Below the pieces are notes generated by a model. The model was given only the letters and a program-made list of their open reading frames with translations. It was not told the origin of the DNA and searched no databases. 64,000 nt of DNA from Saccharicrinis sp050296935 (lineage in GTDB: Bacteria > Bacteroidota > Bacteroidia > Bacteroidales > Marinilabiliaceae). Where the stretch lies: NCBI GenBank assembly GCA_050296935.1, contig JBNKRV010000220.1, positions 25,089 to 89,088 on the forward strand, in the 5' to 3' direction. Of the stretch, positions 36,736 to 46,212 are shown in pieces (position 1 is the stretch's first letter; every line of letters starts with the position of its first letter). Both the position numbers and the translations under genes were made by a program.

Positions 36736-37140
36736 ATGGATTTAGTAGTGGAAAAAATTATTATAGAATCTGATATTAAGAATATAAGCTTAATAGAAAA
36801 ACTTATTGATGATATTTCGAATCAATATGGACTTCATTCCGATATATATGGTAAATTATTACTGGCTATCGTTGAGGGTGTAAATAATGCTATTGTTCAT
36901 GGTAATAAATTAGATGCTGCTAAAAAGGTACAGTTAGAGTATCAGATTAAGGAGAAAAGTATTGAGTTCATTATAACTGATGAAGGACCTGGTTTTGATT
37001 TAAATAATATACCAGATCCAACATTACCTGAAAATATTGAAAAAACGCATGGAAGGGGTATTTTCTTAATGAATCACCTTGCTGATATAATTGAATTTGA
37101 AGATAACGGAAGTAAAGTTAAACTAACATTTAATTTATAA
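36736..37140 (+). CDS. RsbW-type ATP-binding protein
   Basis: A 134-residue HATPase_c protein resembling anti-sigma kinases. The N box reads LAIVEGVNNAIVHGN, the G1 box DEGPGFDL and the G2 box GRGIFLMNHL. It lacks a receiver or sensor domain. It may phosphorylate a STAS-domain partner; one STAS protein is at 2697-3008 but far away. It ends directly before ybeY with no gap. Confidence 0.87.
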   Translation: MDLVVEKIIIESDIKNISLIEKLIDDISNQYGLHSDIYGKLLLAIVEGVNNAIVHGNKLDAAKKVQLEYQIKEKSIEFIITDEGPGFDLNNIPDPTLPENIEKTHGRGIFLMNHLADIIEFEDNGSKVKLTFNL

Positions 37141-37563
37141 GTGATTAATTTATTTTACGAAGAAGTATCTGATAATCAAGTAGATGTATCTAATATTTCC
37201 AATTGGATTCATCATTTATGTGAGCTGAAAAATTGTATTGTAAGTGATATTAATTTTATATTTTGTTCTGATAAATACATTCTGAATATAAATCAGCAAT
37301 TTTTAAATCATGATTATTATACTGACATCATTACTTTCGATTATTGTGATGGAAAAGTATTAAATGGTGATATTTACATTAGTGTTGAAACTGTACTTTC
37401 CAATTCAGAATTGTTTAATACTACATATGATGAAGAATTACATCGGGTAATTATTCATGGAATACTTCATTTAATTGGTTATAAAGACAAAACTGATGAT
37501 GAAGCCCTTGAAATGCGTCAACAAGAAGATTCTGCATTAGAACTACTAAAAACATTTTCATAA
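37141..37563 (+). CDS. ybeY: rRNA maturation endonuclease YbeY
   Basis: A 140-residue metalloprotein acting in 16S rRNA 3' end maturation. The active-site motif is HGILHLIGYKD, with two His as usual and Lys-Asp where many bacteria have Asp-His; this variant is common in Bacteroidota. It starts with GTG at 37141, immediately after the stop of the previous gene, so the two are coupled. DIITFDYCDG and GDIYISVETV are further family blocks. Confidence 0.93.
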   Translation: MINLFYEEVSDNQVDVSNISNWIHHLCELKNCIVSDINFIFCSDKYILNINQQFLNHDYYTDIITFDYCDGKVLNGDIYISVETVLSNSELFNTTYDEELHRVIIHGILHLIGYKDKTDDEALEMRQQEDSALELLKTFS

Positions 37564-37602
37564 ATTTTCTGTTTACTTTTAAAAATTAGTGCTGGGATAC
37601 AT

Positions 37603-37610
37603 TACTTTTG
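37603..37610 (+). promoter_or_regulatory. -7 promoter box before mnmG
   Basis: TACTTTTG matches TAnnTTTG and lies 18 bases before the mnmG start; a good -33 is not visible. The leader would be about 12 bases. Confidence 0.45.
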
Positions 37611-37627
37611 TTCCTTATTAATTTGTT

Positions 37628-39505
37628 ATGGACTTTAATTACGATATTATTGTAGTAGGAGCTGGCCACGCCGGTTGTGAAGCTGCAGCAGCTGCTGCTA
37701 ATCTTGGATCTAATACTTTATTAATTACCATGGATATGAATAAGATTGCACAAATGAGTTGCAATCCGGCTATTGGTGGAATTGCGAAAGGTCAGATTGT
37801 ACGCGAAATAGATGCTCTTGGTGGATTTTGTGGTATAGTAAGTGATAGATCTTCCATTCAATTCAGATTATTAAATAGATCAAAGGGACCTGCAATGTGG
37901 AGTCCTAGAGCTCAATGTGATAGAATGGTTTTTTCAAGTGAATGGAGAAAAGTTCTTGAAAATACAGATAATCTGTCTTTCTGGCAAGATACTGTAGTAG
38001 ATATAAATTTTGATGGAAATAAAGTAAAATCTGTTATTACACAACAAGGTGTTGAGTTTACTTGTAAATCTTTAATACTTACTAATGGTACTTTTCTTAA
38101 TGGTTTAATGCATATTGGTAAAGTACAAATGGAGGGTGGTAGAATAAGTGAACCTAGTTCATATGGTATTACTAAAAAGCTTTTTGATTTTGGCTTTACA
38201 ACCGGTCGAATGAAAACGGGTACTCCTGTCAGAATAGATGGTCGTTCAATTGATTTTTCTAAGTGCCAGGAGCAGAAGGGGGATGATACTTTTTATAAAT
38301 TTTCCTATTTACCAGAAGAAAAATCAAAACTTCAGCAAAAAAGTTGTTGGTTAACTTATACTAATGAAGATGTACATAAAGAATTAAGAGATGGGTTGGA
38401 AGATTCTCCGTTATATGATGGAACTATACAAAGTATCGGTCCCAGATATTGCCCAAGTATTGAAACAAAAATAGTTACTTTTGCCGATAAAGATAAACAT
38501 CAGTTACATTTAGAACCTGAAGGAGAAACAACCATTGAATACTATTTAAATGGTTTTAGTAGTTCTTTACCCTTAGATGTTCAATTAAATGCATTAAAAA
38601 ATATACCTGGTCTCGAAAACGCTAAAATATTTCGTCCTGGTTATGCTATTGAATATGATTATTTTGATCCTACTCAGCTAAAACATACGTTGGAAACAAA
38701 ATTAGTTGAAAATCTTTTTTTTGCAGGACAGATAAATGGTACAACCGGCTATGAGGAAGCTGGAGCCCAAGGTTTAGTTGCTGGTATTAATTCACATCAA
38801 AAAGTTCAAGGAAAACAGGAATTTGTACTAAGTCGTAATGAAGCCTATATTGGGGTTTTAATTGATGATCTGGTTACTAAAGGTGTAGATGAGCCTTATC
38901 GTATGTTTACATCAAGAGCAGAATATCGTATATTACTTAGGCAGGATGATGCCGATGCCCGTTTGACAAAGAAAAGTTATGATATTGGTTTGGCGAGAAA
39001 AAACAGAATGGATTTATTGGAAGAAAAAATACGTTTTAGGGACGGTATAATTGATTTTATTAAGCAATTTAGTATTAAGCCAATTTATATAAATACTTAT
39101 CTCGAAAAAAAAGGTACGAGCCCTTTAAAGCAAACTGTAAAATTAAATGATGTATTATCACGACCTCAAGTTCGTATATTTGATTTATTAGAGGTTGTAG
39201 AACCATTTAAAAAGTTTGCATTAAATCTGCCGTCAGATAGGAGAGATGAAATATTAGAATCTGCAGAAATTTCATTAAAGTATCAAGGGTATATTGAAAG
39301 AGAAAAATTGATGGCTGATAAATTACAACGGTTAGAAAATTTAATAATTCAAAATCGTTTTGATTACAGTACTATTAAAACTATCTCAACCGAAGCTCGT
39401 CAGAAACTCACTAAGATTAATCCAAAAACTATAGGTCAGGCCAGTCGTATTTCTGGCGTAAGCCCAAGTGATTTAAATGTATTATTGGTTTTAATGGGTA
39501 GATAA
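37628..39505 (+). CDS. mnmG: tRNA uridine 5-carboxymethylaminomethyl modification enzyme MnmG
   Basis: A 625-residue FAD protein that, with MnmE, modifies U34 of tRNAs. It has VVGAGHAGCEAA at the N-terminus, the SCNPAIGGIAKGQIVREIDALGG block, GPAMWSPRAQCDR and the GTFLNGLMHIG block. The late GQINGTTGYEEAGAQGLVAG and MFTSRAEYRI blocks are intact. Length is normal. In many bacteria mnmG (gidA) lies near the origin with parAB. A perfect parS-like palindrome starts at its stop codon. Confidence 0.98.
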   Translation: MDFNYDIIVVGAGHAGCEAAAAAANLGSNTLLITMDMNKIAQMSCNPAIGGIAKGQIVREIDALGGFCGIVSDRSSIQFRLLNRSKGPAMWSPRAQCDRMVFSSEWRKVLENTDNLSFWQDTVVDINFDGNKVKSVITQQGVEFTCKSLILTNGTFLNGLMHIGKVQMEGGRISEPSSYGITKKLFDFGFTTGRMKTGTPVRIDGRSIDFSKCQEQKGDDTFYKFSYLPEEKSKLQQKSCWLTYTNEDVHKELRDGLEDSPLYDGTIQSIGPRYCPSIETKIVTFADKDKHQLHLEPEGETTIEYYLNGFSSSLPLDVQLNALKNIPGLENAKIFRPGYAIEYDYFDPTQLKHTLETKLVENLFFAGQINGTTGYEEAGAQGLVAGINSHQKVQGKQEFVLSRNEAYIGVLIDDLVTKGVDEPYRMFTSRAEYRILLRQDDADARLTKKSYDIGLARKNRMDLLEEKIRFRDGIIDFIKQFSIKPIYINTYLEKKGTSPLKQTVKLNDVLSRPQVRIFDLLEVVEPFKKFALNLPSDRRDEILESAEISLKYQGYIEREKLMADKLQRLENLIIQNRFDYSTIKTISTEARQKLTKINPKTIGQASRISGVSPSDLNVLLVLMGR

Positions 39506-39526
39506 TTTGTTCCACGTGGAACAAAT
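39505..39526. promoter_or_regulatory. parS-like site, 22-bp perfect palindrome
   Basis: The 22-base palindrome is centred at TTCCACGTGGAA; its core TGTTCCACGTGGAACA (39508-39523) is the Pseudomonas-type parS variant. It begins at the last base of the mnmG stop codon. Confidence 0.8.
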
Positions 39527-39577
39527 GAAGAATTTTTATTCTCTTTTATAATTTAATTTTAAGCAAAAAATACAGGT

Positions 39578-41209
39578 ATGGAAATTTCTGGAAAAATAGT
39601 AGATGTAGTAAATAATCGAATTTTTAATGGAATTATTTCCATACAAGATGATACTATTGTTAGTATTAAAGAATCTACTATAGAATACTCTAATTATATT
39701 CTTCCGGGTTTAATTGATTCTCATGTTCATATTGAGAGTTCTATGTTAACTCCTAGTCAATTTTCAAAGTTAGTTGTTCCACGTGGAACAGTTGCAGTTG
39801 TTTCAGACCCTCATGAAATTGCCAATGTATTAGGAATAGATGGTGTACGATATATGATTAAAGATGCATCAGAAACACCATTAAAATGTTTTTTTGGTGC
39901 ACCTTCATGTGTTCCTGCCACTTCTTTTGAAACTAGTGGAGCAGTAATATCTTCTGATGATATTGATGCATTATTGAAAAGAGATGATATTTATTTTCTA
40001 TCTGAAATGATGAATTACCCAGGTGTTATTAATAACGATGTTGAAGTTTGGGGAAAATTGAATGCTGCTAACCGACAAGGAAAAAGAATTGATGGTCATG
40101 CTCCAGGTATTAAAGGGGAGGAATTAGAAAAATATGCAAAGGGTGGAATTACCTCAGATCATGAATGTATTTCTGTTGATGAAGCGATTGAGAAGATTAA
40201 ATTAGGAATGATTATTCAAATTAGAGAGGGTAGTGCAGCTAAAAATTTTGATGCACTTTATCCTTTATTTGAAAATTACCCAGATCATATTATGCTGTGT
40301 ACAGATGATTCTCATCCTGATGAAATTATTCAATACGGACATATTGATAAAATAATTAAATTAGGATTACAAAAGGGAATTGATATTTTAAAATTATTGA
40401 GAGCGGCTACATTAAAACCTGTACAACATTATAAATTACCTGTTGGATTATTACAAGAAGGGGATAGTGCTGATTTTATTATTGTAGATAATTTGAAAGA
40501 GTTTAATGTTTTAGAAACATATATAAATGGTAAAAAAGTTTCTGATGTTGATACACTTTATTTTGATGTTCCTCAATCTAAACCAATAAATAATTTTAAT
40601 ATTACTGCTATTCATTCAGATTTAATCAAAGTGGATTTTAAAGTAGGTTCATCTATTCGTGTTATTGAAGCTCAGGATCGAGAATTAATTACAGACGAAT
40701 TTCTTTGGACTCCGTTAAACTCTAATGGTTTTATTGAATCAAATGTATCTGAAGATATATTAAAAATAGTTGTAGTTAATCGTTATAAACAGTCAAAGCC
40801 AGTTATTGGATTTATTAAAGGCATAGGATTAAAAGAAGGGGCAATTGCTTGTAGTGTTGCTCATGATAGTCATAATTTAATTGCAGTTGGTGTTAAAGAT
40901 GATGACATAGTTTCTGCCTTAAATAATATCATTAAGCATAAAGGTGGAATATCTTATGCTTTAAAAGGTAAATCAGATTGTTTACCACTTGAGGTTGGTG
41001 GATTAATGACAAGTAGAGATGGAGTTCATGTAGCACAGACGTATCATATTTTTAATCAAAAAGCAAAAGAATTAGGATCCACATTAACTGCTCCTTTTAT
41101 GACTTTATCTTTTATGTCTCTTTTAGTTATTCCAAAATTAAAAATTGGAGATAAAGGATTATTTGATGTAGATCAATTTGCTTTTACAAACTTGTATGTT
41201 CAAAGGTGA
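39578..41209 (+). CDS. ade: Adenine deaminase
   Basis: A 543-residue amidohydrolase converting adenine to hypoxanthine. It has the metal-site motif LIDSHVHIESSML, then VPRGTVAVVSDPHEIANV, GHAPGIKGEEL, SDHECISVDEA, LCTDDSHPDEI and the C-terminal KGGISYALKG domain. Length fits the bacterial family. A second copy of the parS core occurs inside its reading frame (39775-39790). The uvrC start overlaps its stop. Confidence 0.95.
   Translation: MEISGKIVDVVNNRIFNGIISIQDDTIVSIKESTIEYSNYILPGLIDSHVHIESSMLTPSQFSKLVVPRGTVAVVSDPHEIANVLGIDGVRYMIKDASETPLKCFFGAPSCVPATSFETSGAVISSDDIDALLKRDDIYFLSEMMNYPGVINNDVEVWGKLNAANRQGKRIDGHAPGIKGEELEKYAKGGITSDHECISVDEAIEKIKLGMIIQIREGSAAKNFDALYPLFENYPDHIMLCTDDSHPDEIIQYGHIDKIIKLGLQKGIDILKLLRAATLKPVQHYKLPVGLLQEGDSADFIIVDNLKEFNVLETYINGKKVSDVDTLYFDVPQSKPINNFNITAIHSDLIKVDFKVGSSIRVIEAQDRELITDEFLWTPLNSNGFIESNVSEDILKIVVVNRYKQSKPVIGFIKGIGLKEGAIACSVAHDSHNLIAVGVKDDDIVSALNNIIKHKGGISYALKGKSDCLPLEVGGLMTSRDGVHVAQTYHIFNQKAKELGSTLTAPFMTLSFMSLLVIPKLKIGDKGLFDVDQFAFTNLYVQR
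39775..39790. promoter_or_regulatory. parS-like 16-mer inside ade
   Basis: TGTTCCACGTGGAACA is identical to the core at 39508-39523, 267 bases away. It encodes the conserved V-P-R-G-T stretch of adenine deaminase with codons common in this genome, so it could be a coincidence of coding. Confidence 0.45.
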
Positions 41210-43014
41210 AATCATCAAACAATAACATCAATTACTTAAAAGAAAAGATTTCAGTATTACCATCTGATCCCGGAGTATATCAGTATTTTAATAAGGATCG
41301 GAAAATTATCTATGTTGGCAAGGCTAAGAATCTTAAAAAGCGGGTATCATCCTATTTTGTAGGTAAATCTGATAGTGGTAAAACAGCTATTTTAGTTCGT
41401 AATATTGCAGATATTGAACATATCGTTGTAGATACAGAAGAAGATGCTTTATTGCTTGAAAATAATCTTATTAAAAAGTATCAGCCTCGTTATAATGTAT
41501 TACTTAAAGATGATAAATCCTTTCCTTGGATTGTTGTTAAAAATGAAAATTTCCCACGTGTTTTTTCTACCAGAAATGTTATAAAGGATGGGAGTTTGTA
41601 TTTTGGTCCTTACACTTCAGTTGGAATGGTTCGTACACTTTTAGATTTATTTAAATCATTGTATCCTTTACGAACTTGTAAGCTGAATTTATCTCCACAA
41701 AACATTCAGGAAGGTAAGTATAAGGTTTGTTTGGAATACCATTTAGGTAATTGTAAAGGACCTTGTATTGGTGAATATGATGAAGAAAAATACCTTGAAA
41801 ATATAAATGCTATTAAAAATATTTTACGTGGTAATATTCATTCGGTATTAAAGTATCTGAAGGATATGATGCTCGAATATGCTAAGGATTTCAGATTTGA
41901 AGAAGCAGAAGAGGTAAAGCAAAAAATTATTCAATTAGATAGTTATAAAAGTAAATCTACAGTTGTAAGTTCTAGTATAAATAATGTAGATGTATACTCT
42001 ATTATTGAAGATGATGAATCGGCCTATGTTAATTTTCTAAAGGTGGTAAATGGTGCCATTATTCAGGCTCATACTATTGAGTTAAAAAAGAAACTGGAAG
42101 AAGAATTACCTGAGTTATTATCTTATGCCATAACAGAAATAAGAGAGCGTTTACATAGTACAGCTAGAGAAATAATTGTCCCTTTTAAACCTGATACGGA
42201 ATTTGAATCTATTAAATTTATTATTCCTCAAAAGGGAGATAAGAAAAATTTGTTGGATCTTTCATTACGTAATGTGAAATATTATCGTCTCGAAAAGCTA
42301 AAACAGCAATCACTTCGTAAAAAAGAGACCAGGGAAGATAGAATCTTAAGTACCATGAAAAAGGATTTAAGATTAAAAGAACTGCCAAATCATATTGAAT
42401 GCTTTGATAATTCAAATATACAAGGAAGCTTCCCAGTAGCAGCATGTGTTGTTTTTAAAAATGCCAAACCCAGCAAAAAGGACTACCGGCATTTTAATGT
42501 AAAAACAGTTGTTGGCCCCGATGATTTTGCCAGTATGGAAGAAATTATTGAGCGTAGATATTCACGGTTAATTTCAGAGAATGAACCATTACCTCAACTT
42601 GTAATAATTGATGGTGGTAAGGGACAATTAGGTGCGGCAATGAAAATATTCAGGAGATTACAGATCGATGATAAAGTGGCTGTAATTGGTATTGCAAAAA
42701 GATTAGAAGAGATATTTTTTCCTGGCGATTCAGTTCCTTTGTATTTAGATAAGAATTCAGAGTCACTTAAAATAATTCAGCATGCCCGTAATGAGGCACA
42801 CAGGTTTGGAATTACTTTTCATCGTAATCAACGCTCTAAAGATTTTGTGATTTCGGAACTGGATAATATTAGTGGAATAGGAGAAAAGACCGTTCAGAAA
42901 TTGTTATCAAATTTTAAATCTGTTGATCAAATTAAGCTTCTTAAACTTGATCAATTGAAAGAAGTTATTGGTTTGGCAAAAGCTAATGTAGTATGGAAAT
43001 ATTTTAATGAATAG
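41206..43014 (+). CDS. uvrC: Excinuclease ABC subunit C
   Basis: A 602-residue repair nuclease that makes both incisions in nucleotide excision repair. It has the GIY-YIG domain (PGVYQYFNKDRKIIYVGKAKNLKKRV), a UVR motif near 205-235, the RNase H-like domain with CFDNSNIQGSFPVAACVVF, and C-terminal helix-hairpin-helix (ISGIGEKTVQKLLSNF). The start is GTG at 41206, overlapping the ade stop by 4 bases. It ends the plus-strand run. Confidence 0.97.
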   Translation: MKSSNNNINYLKEKISVLPSDPGVYQYFNKDRKIIYVGKAKNLKKRVSSYFVGKSDSGKTAILVRNIADIEHIVVDTEEDALLLENNLIKKYQPRYNVLLKDDKSFPWIVVKNENFPRVFSTRNVIKDGSLYFGPYTSVGMVRTLLDLFKSLYPLRTCKLNLSPQNIQEGKYKVCLEYHLGNCKGPCIGEYDEEKYLENINAIKNILRGNIHSVLKYLKDMMLEYAKDFRFEEAEEVKQKIIQLDSYKSKSTVVSSSINNVDVYSIIEDDESAYVNFLKVVNGAIIQAHTIELKKKLEEELPELLSYAITEIRERLHSTAREIIVPFKPDTEFESIKFIIPQKGDKKNLLDLSLRNVKYYRLEKLKQQSLRKKETREDRILSTMKKDLRLKELPNHIECFDNSNIQGSFPVAACVVFKNAKPSKKDYRHFNVKTVVGPDDFASMEEIIERRYSRLISENEPLPQLVIIDGGKGQLGAAMKIFRRLQIDDKVAVIGIAKRLEEIFFPGDSVPLYLDKNSESLKIIQHARNEAHRFGITFHRNQRSKDFVISELDNISGIGEKTVQKLLSNFKSVDQIKLLKLDQLKEVIGLAKANVVWKYFNE

Positions 43015-43058
43015 GGGTTAGGGTTGTTTGTTTTGCTACAACAGAATTCAGATTATAA

Positions 43059-44033
43059 CTAAAATAGAGCATTGATTAGCTCATCTTGTTTTAAATCTTT
43101 TGATTCATTAAAAACATCCTCTGTTTCTCTTATTAGCGTTTCTTTATGGTGCATTGTACCAGAAAGAAGGTTCTGTAATTTATTAATCCATTCCGTATTT
43201 TTTGAATTGGATCTGATCGATGCTTCAATAATGAGTCCTTTATTAACTTGAAGATTGATTTCATATCTAAATCCACCCTTTGTTTTAATTCTTTTTTTAA
43301 GTAGATATTTTGGGCTATATCCAAAGTTCCATTCCCATGTACTGTACTTTTCTTTTCTTAATATATCGATTTTGGAGTAATTATCATCGCTAAGTAAATA
43401 GGCTGAACATTCATAATTATTCTGTATGTAAGTATACAATTCCTGAACAAAATTGTTAACAGGTTTTTCTTTCTCTAAGTGATTTTGAATATTGGTAACT
43501 TTACTCCGCACTGACTTTACAGCTTTATCTTTAAATTTTAAAGGATCATTTTTCAAGGCCTGAGTCAGAGATTCAAGTTTACTGTTGTATAATAAGGTAC
43601 CATGGTGCATAACCCTGCTTTTAAAAACATGTGAAGCATTCCCGCTTATTTTATTGCCTTCAATTAGTATATCATGTCTTCCTCCATAATGTGCATTGAC
43701 TCCCAGGAATTTTAAAAAAGATATAATCGGAGTTGTATATTTTTCAAAGTTGACTAGTTCACCTTTTGCTCCAGAAGTGATAAAGCAAAAGTTTATATTT
43801 CCCGGATCATGAAATACTGTTCCTCCACCAGATAATCTTCTAATAACAGGAATATCATTTTCAACAACAAAGTTGTAATTAATTTCAGAAAGTGCATTTT
43901 GATGTTTTCCAACAATTATACTTTTAGAATTTATGTAGAGAAAAAAAATATCGTCCGTGAAATTTTTTAGTAAAAATTCTTCTGTTGCAATATTCTGATA
44001 GGGATCGTTTGTTTGACTTAAAATAATAAGCAT
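43059..44033 (-). CDS. lplA: Lipoate-protein ligase A family protein
   Basis: A 324-residue ligase attaching lipoate to dehydrogenase E2 subunits or GcvH. The core motifs are SIIVGKHQNALSEIN, RRLSGGGTVFHDPGNINF and NKISGNASHVFKSRVMHHGTLLYNS, with a C-terminal LplA-C domain (about 235-324) found in single-gene enzymes. It is convergent with uvrC. Octanoyltransferase activity is possible but the C-terminal domain favours a ligase. Confidence 0.9.
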   Translation of the reverse strand: MLIILSQTNDPYQNIATEEFLLKNFTDDIFFLYINSKSIIVGKHQNALSEINYNFVVENDIPVIRRLSGGGTVFHDPGNINFCFITSGAKGELVNFEKYTTPIISFLKFLGVNAHYGGRHDILIEGNKISGNASHVFKSRVMHHGTLLYNSKLESLTQALKNDPLKFKDKAVKSVRSKVTNIQNHLEKEKPVNNFVQELYTYIQNNYECSAYLLSDDNYSKIDILRKEKYSTWEWNFGYSPKYLLKKRIKTKGGFRYEINLQVNKGLIIEASIRSNSKNTEWINKLQNLLSGTMHHKETLIRETEDVFNESKDLKQDELINALF

Positions 44034-44318
44034 ATATCTGTATAATGTATAAGGTTTAAATATATATTAAATTCTGAGTGGTTTAAAACCTAAATAAAAA
44101 CATTAAATAATATCTGTAAATATATGAAATAGAGATGAATAAAAATATGGAATATCAATAATTTATTGATGATTATTTTTTTTAATCCAGATCATAAAAC
44201 AGCAATTTATTCTATTTTTTGTATAATCAACAAATTTTTCACGAATTAGGTTTTAAAATATTAATAATATAAATATATAAGTAGGTAAATATTATAATAA
44301 ATATATTTCTTAAAATTT
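44034..44318. other. Divergent AT-rich intergenic region with a 12-bp inverted repeat
   Basis: About 285 bases between the LplA-type gene and dtd. TTTAAAACCTAA at 44082-44093 is matched by TTAGGTTTTAAA at 44246-44257 in inverted orientation. No promoter box of the TAnnTTTG type was found. The AT content is too high to read much more. Confidence 0.4.
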
Positions 44319-44771
44319 ATGAAAATTGTTGTTCAAAGAGTTTCTCAAGCATCGGTAACCATAAACAAAAAAATAAAATCATCCATAGAAAAAGGATTGT
44401 TGATTTTACTTGGAATTGTTGCTGATGATGATCAAAAAGATATTGAATGGTTATGTAAGAAAATTGCCAATCTACGAATATTTGATGATGAACACGGAGT
44501 AATGAATAAATCATTACTGGATGTGAATGGGGATGTTATCGTTGTGAGCCAATTTACGCTTCATGCCAAAACAAAAAAAGGAAATCGTCCTTCTTATATT
44601 GATGCAGCCAAACCTGACGTTTCTATACCCTTATATAAGTCTTTTGTTACTCATCTGGAACAGGTAGTTCAGAGAAATGTAAAAACAGGGGAATTTGGGG
44701 CTAATATGCAAGTTTCATTGGTTAATGACGGACCGGTAACAATAATTATTGATTCAAAGAATAAAGAGTAA
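44319..44771 (+). CDS. dtd: D-aminoacyl-tRNA deacylase
   Basis: A 150-residue Dtd that removes D-amino acids from mischarged tRNAs. It has MKIVVQRVSQASVTI, VSQFTLHAKTKKGNRPSY (the SQxTL motif) and the GEFGANMQVSLVNDGPVT block with the cis-Pro loop. Length matches family. Confidence 0.95.
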   Translation: MKIVVQRVSQASVTINKKIKSSIEKGLLILLGIVADDDQKDIEWLCKKIANLRIFDDEHGVMNKSLLDVNGDVIVVSQFTLHAKTKKGNRPSYIDAAKPDVSIPLYKSFVTHLEQVVQRNVKTGEFGANMQVSLVNDGPVTIIIDSKNKE

Positions 44772-44854
44772 TGGTCACTTATTAAAAAATTATTTTTTGT
44801 AATTCTTTTTTAAATATTAATTAATTGAATATGAGAGTTATATATGTTTTTTAT

Positions 44855-44883
44855 TTGCCAGATGGTTTATTTTCTCATATTTG
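44855..44883 (+). promoter_or_regulatory. Promoter for MazG-like/deoC genes
   Basis: TTG at 44855-44857 and CATATTTG at 44876-44883 (7 of 8 with TAnnTTTG) are 18 bases apart. This is about 30 bases before the ATG at 44913. Confidence 0.55.
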
Positions 44884-44912
44884 CAATGATTTATGACTAA
44901 TAAGAATACATT

Positions 44913-45236
44913 ATGACAATTAAAGAAGCGCAGGAAGAAATTGATAAATGGATACAAACAGTAGGGGTTAGGTATTTCAATGAATTAACTAATATGGCCA
45001 TATTGACTGAAGAAGTTGGGGAGCTGGCCAAAGTTATGGCCCGAAAATATGGTGAACAATCATTTAAAGAAGGGGAGACAGATAACCTGGCTGATGAAAT
45101 GGCTGATGTGTTATGGGTGTTGATGTGTTTGGCTAATCAAACTGGAGTAGATTTAACCGATGCGCTCGCAAAAAATATTCAGAAAAAGACCAATAGAGAT
45201 AAAAACCGACATGCTAATAATAAAAAATTAAAATAA
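44913..45236 (+). CDS. MazG-like nucleotide pyrophosphohydrolase
   Basis: A 107-residue all-helical NTP pyrophosphohydrolase. The metal-binding residues are in LTEEVGELAKVMARKYG (EExxE) and LADEMADVLWVLMCLANQTGV (ExxD). It hydrolyses non-canonical or excess nucleoside triphosphates. Its stop overlaps the deoC start by 1 base (TAATG), so the pair is coupled. Confidence 0.9.
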   Translation: MTIKEAQEEIDKWIQTVGVRYFNELTNMAILTEEVGELAKVMARKYGEQSFKEGETDNLADEMADVLWVLMCLANQTGVDLTDALAKNIQKKTNRDKNRHANNKKLK

Positions 45237-46135
45237 TGATGCATTCAGAAACTATTTTAGACGATTATACTCCCGATTTTAAATTTGATTCTATAGATAC
45301 TGAGGTTAGTAACATAACCAGTGATTTAAATGATTTATCTCAAGATGAAAAGGTATTAAAAAGCATTTTTAATTGTATTGATTTAACTACGTTGAAAGAG
45401 ACTGATTCTGCAGACTCAGTTACTGCTTTTGTACAAAAGGTGAATCATTTTCATGAAAAATATCCTCAGTTACCTAACGTTGGAGCCGTATGTGTGTATC
45501 CGGTTTTTACACCTGTTATTAAGCAGTATTTGAAAGCGGAAGGTGTTCAAAAGGCTGTTGTTTCAGCTGGATTTCCAGCATCACAAACTTTTTTAGATCT
45601 GAAGGTATTGGAAACTAAAAAAGCAGTTGGTTTTGGTGCAGATGAAATAGATGTTGTGATTTCTGTAGGTGAGTTTTTAGAGGGTAATTACGAATTTGTT
45701 TATGAGGAGATCCGCCAACTGAAAGAAGCATGTGGAAAAGCTCATTTAAAGGTAATTTTAGAAACAGGAGCCATAAAGGATCCGGAATTAATTTGGAATG
45801 CTTCGATCATTGCAATGGATGCAGGAGCAGATTTTATTAAAACAAGCACCGGTAAAATTGAAGTTGCAGCTACGCTTGATGCTGCCTATGTTATGTGTAA
45901 AGCTATAAAAGCCTATCATGCAAAATCTGGTAGAAAAGTAGGATTTAAACCTGCTGGCGGAATATCAGAAACAGGCGATTCTGTTAAATATTATGCCATG
46001 GTGAAGCATGTACTAGGAGAGGAATGGTTAACTAACTCATTATTTCGAATAGGAGCCAGTAGACTAGCTAATAATTTATTAACTAGTATATTGAAATTAC
46101 AAAACAATGATAATACTGAAATTAAGTATTTTTAA
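45236..46135 (+). CDS. deoC: Deoxyribose-phosphate aldolase
   Basis: A 299-residue class I aldolase splitting 2-deoxyribose-5-phosphate to glyceraldehyde-3-phosphate and acetaldehyde. The Schiff-base Lys lies in DFIKTSTGK, and the second Lys block reads FKPAGGISETGD. It has a 50-residue N-terminal extension before FNCIDLTTLKETD, typical of the longer DeoC group. It forms an operon with the MazG-like gene. Confidence 0.95.
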   Translation: MMHSETILDDYTPDFKFDSIDTEVSNITSDLNDLSQDEKVLKSIFNCIDLTTLKETDSADSVTAFVQKVNHFHEKYPQLPNVGAVCVYPVFTPVIKQYLKAEGVQKAVVSAGFPASQTFLDLKVLETKKAVGFGADEIDVVISVGEFLEGNYEFVYEEIRQLKEACGKAHLKVILETGAIKDPELIWNASIIAMDAGADFIKTSTGKIEVAATLDAAYVMCKAIKAYHAKSGRKVGFKPAGGISETGDSVKYYAMVKHVLGEEWLTNSLFRIGASRLANNLLTSILKLQNNDNTEIKYF

Positions 46136-46212
46136 TGGAGTTATATTGATATAGCGTTTTGTCATTTTAAATAAAGGAAGTATTATTGTACATTATTAAT
46201 AATACTTTTTTT

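Noticed and set aside
37141..37563. YbeY variant motif as a defect
   Set aside because: Lys-Asp in place of Asp-His is usual in Bacteroidota homologues, so it is not a sign of decay.
12544..41560. Other CACGTG hexamers (12544, 22224, 23467, 41555)
   Set aside because: Flanking bases do not extend the palindrome, so they are not parS sites.
43012..43027. Telomere-like GGGGTTAGGGTTG after uvrC
   Set aside because: Only two short units; no array or end-like structure. It is a coincidence.
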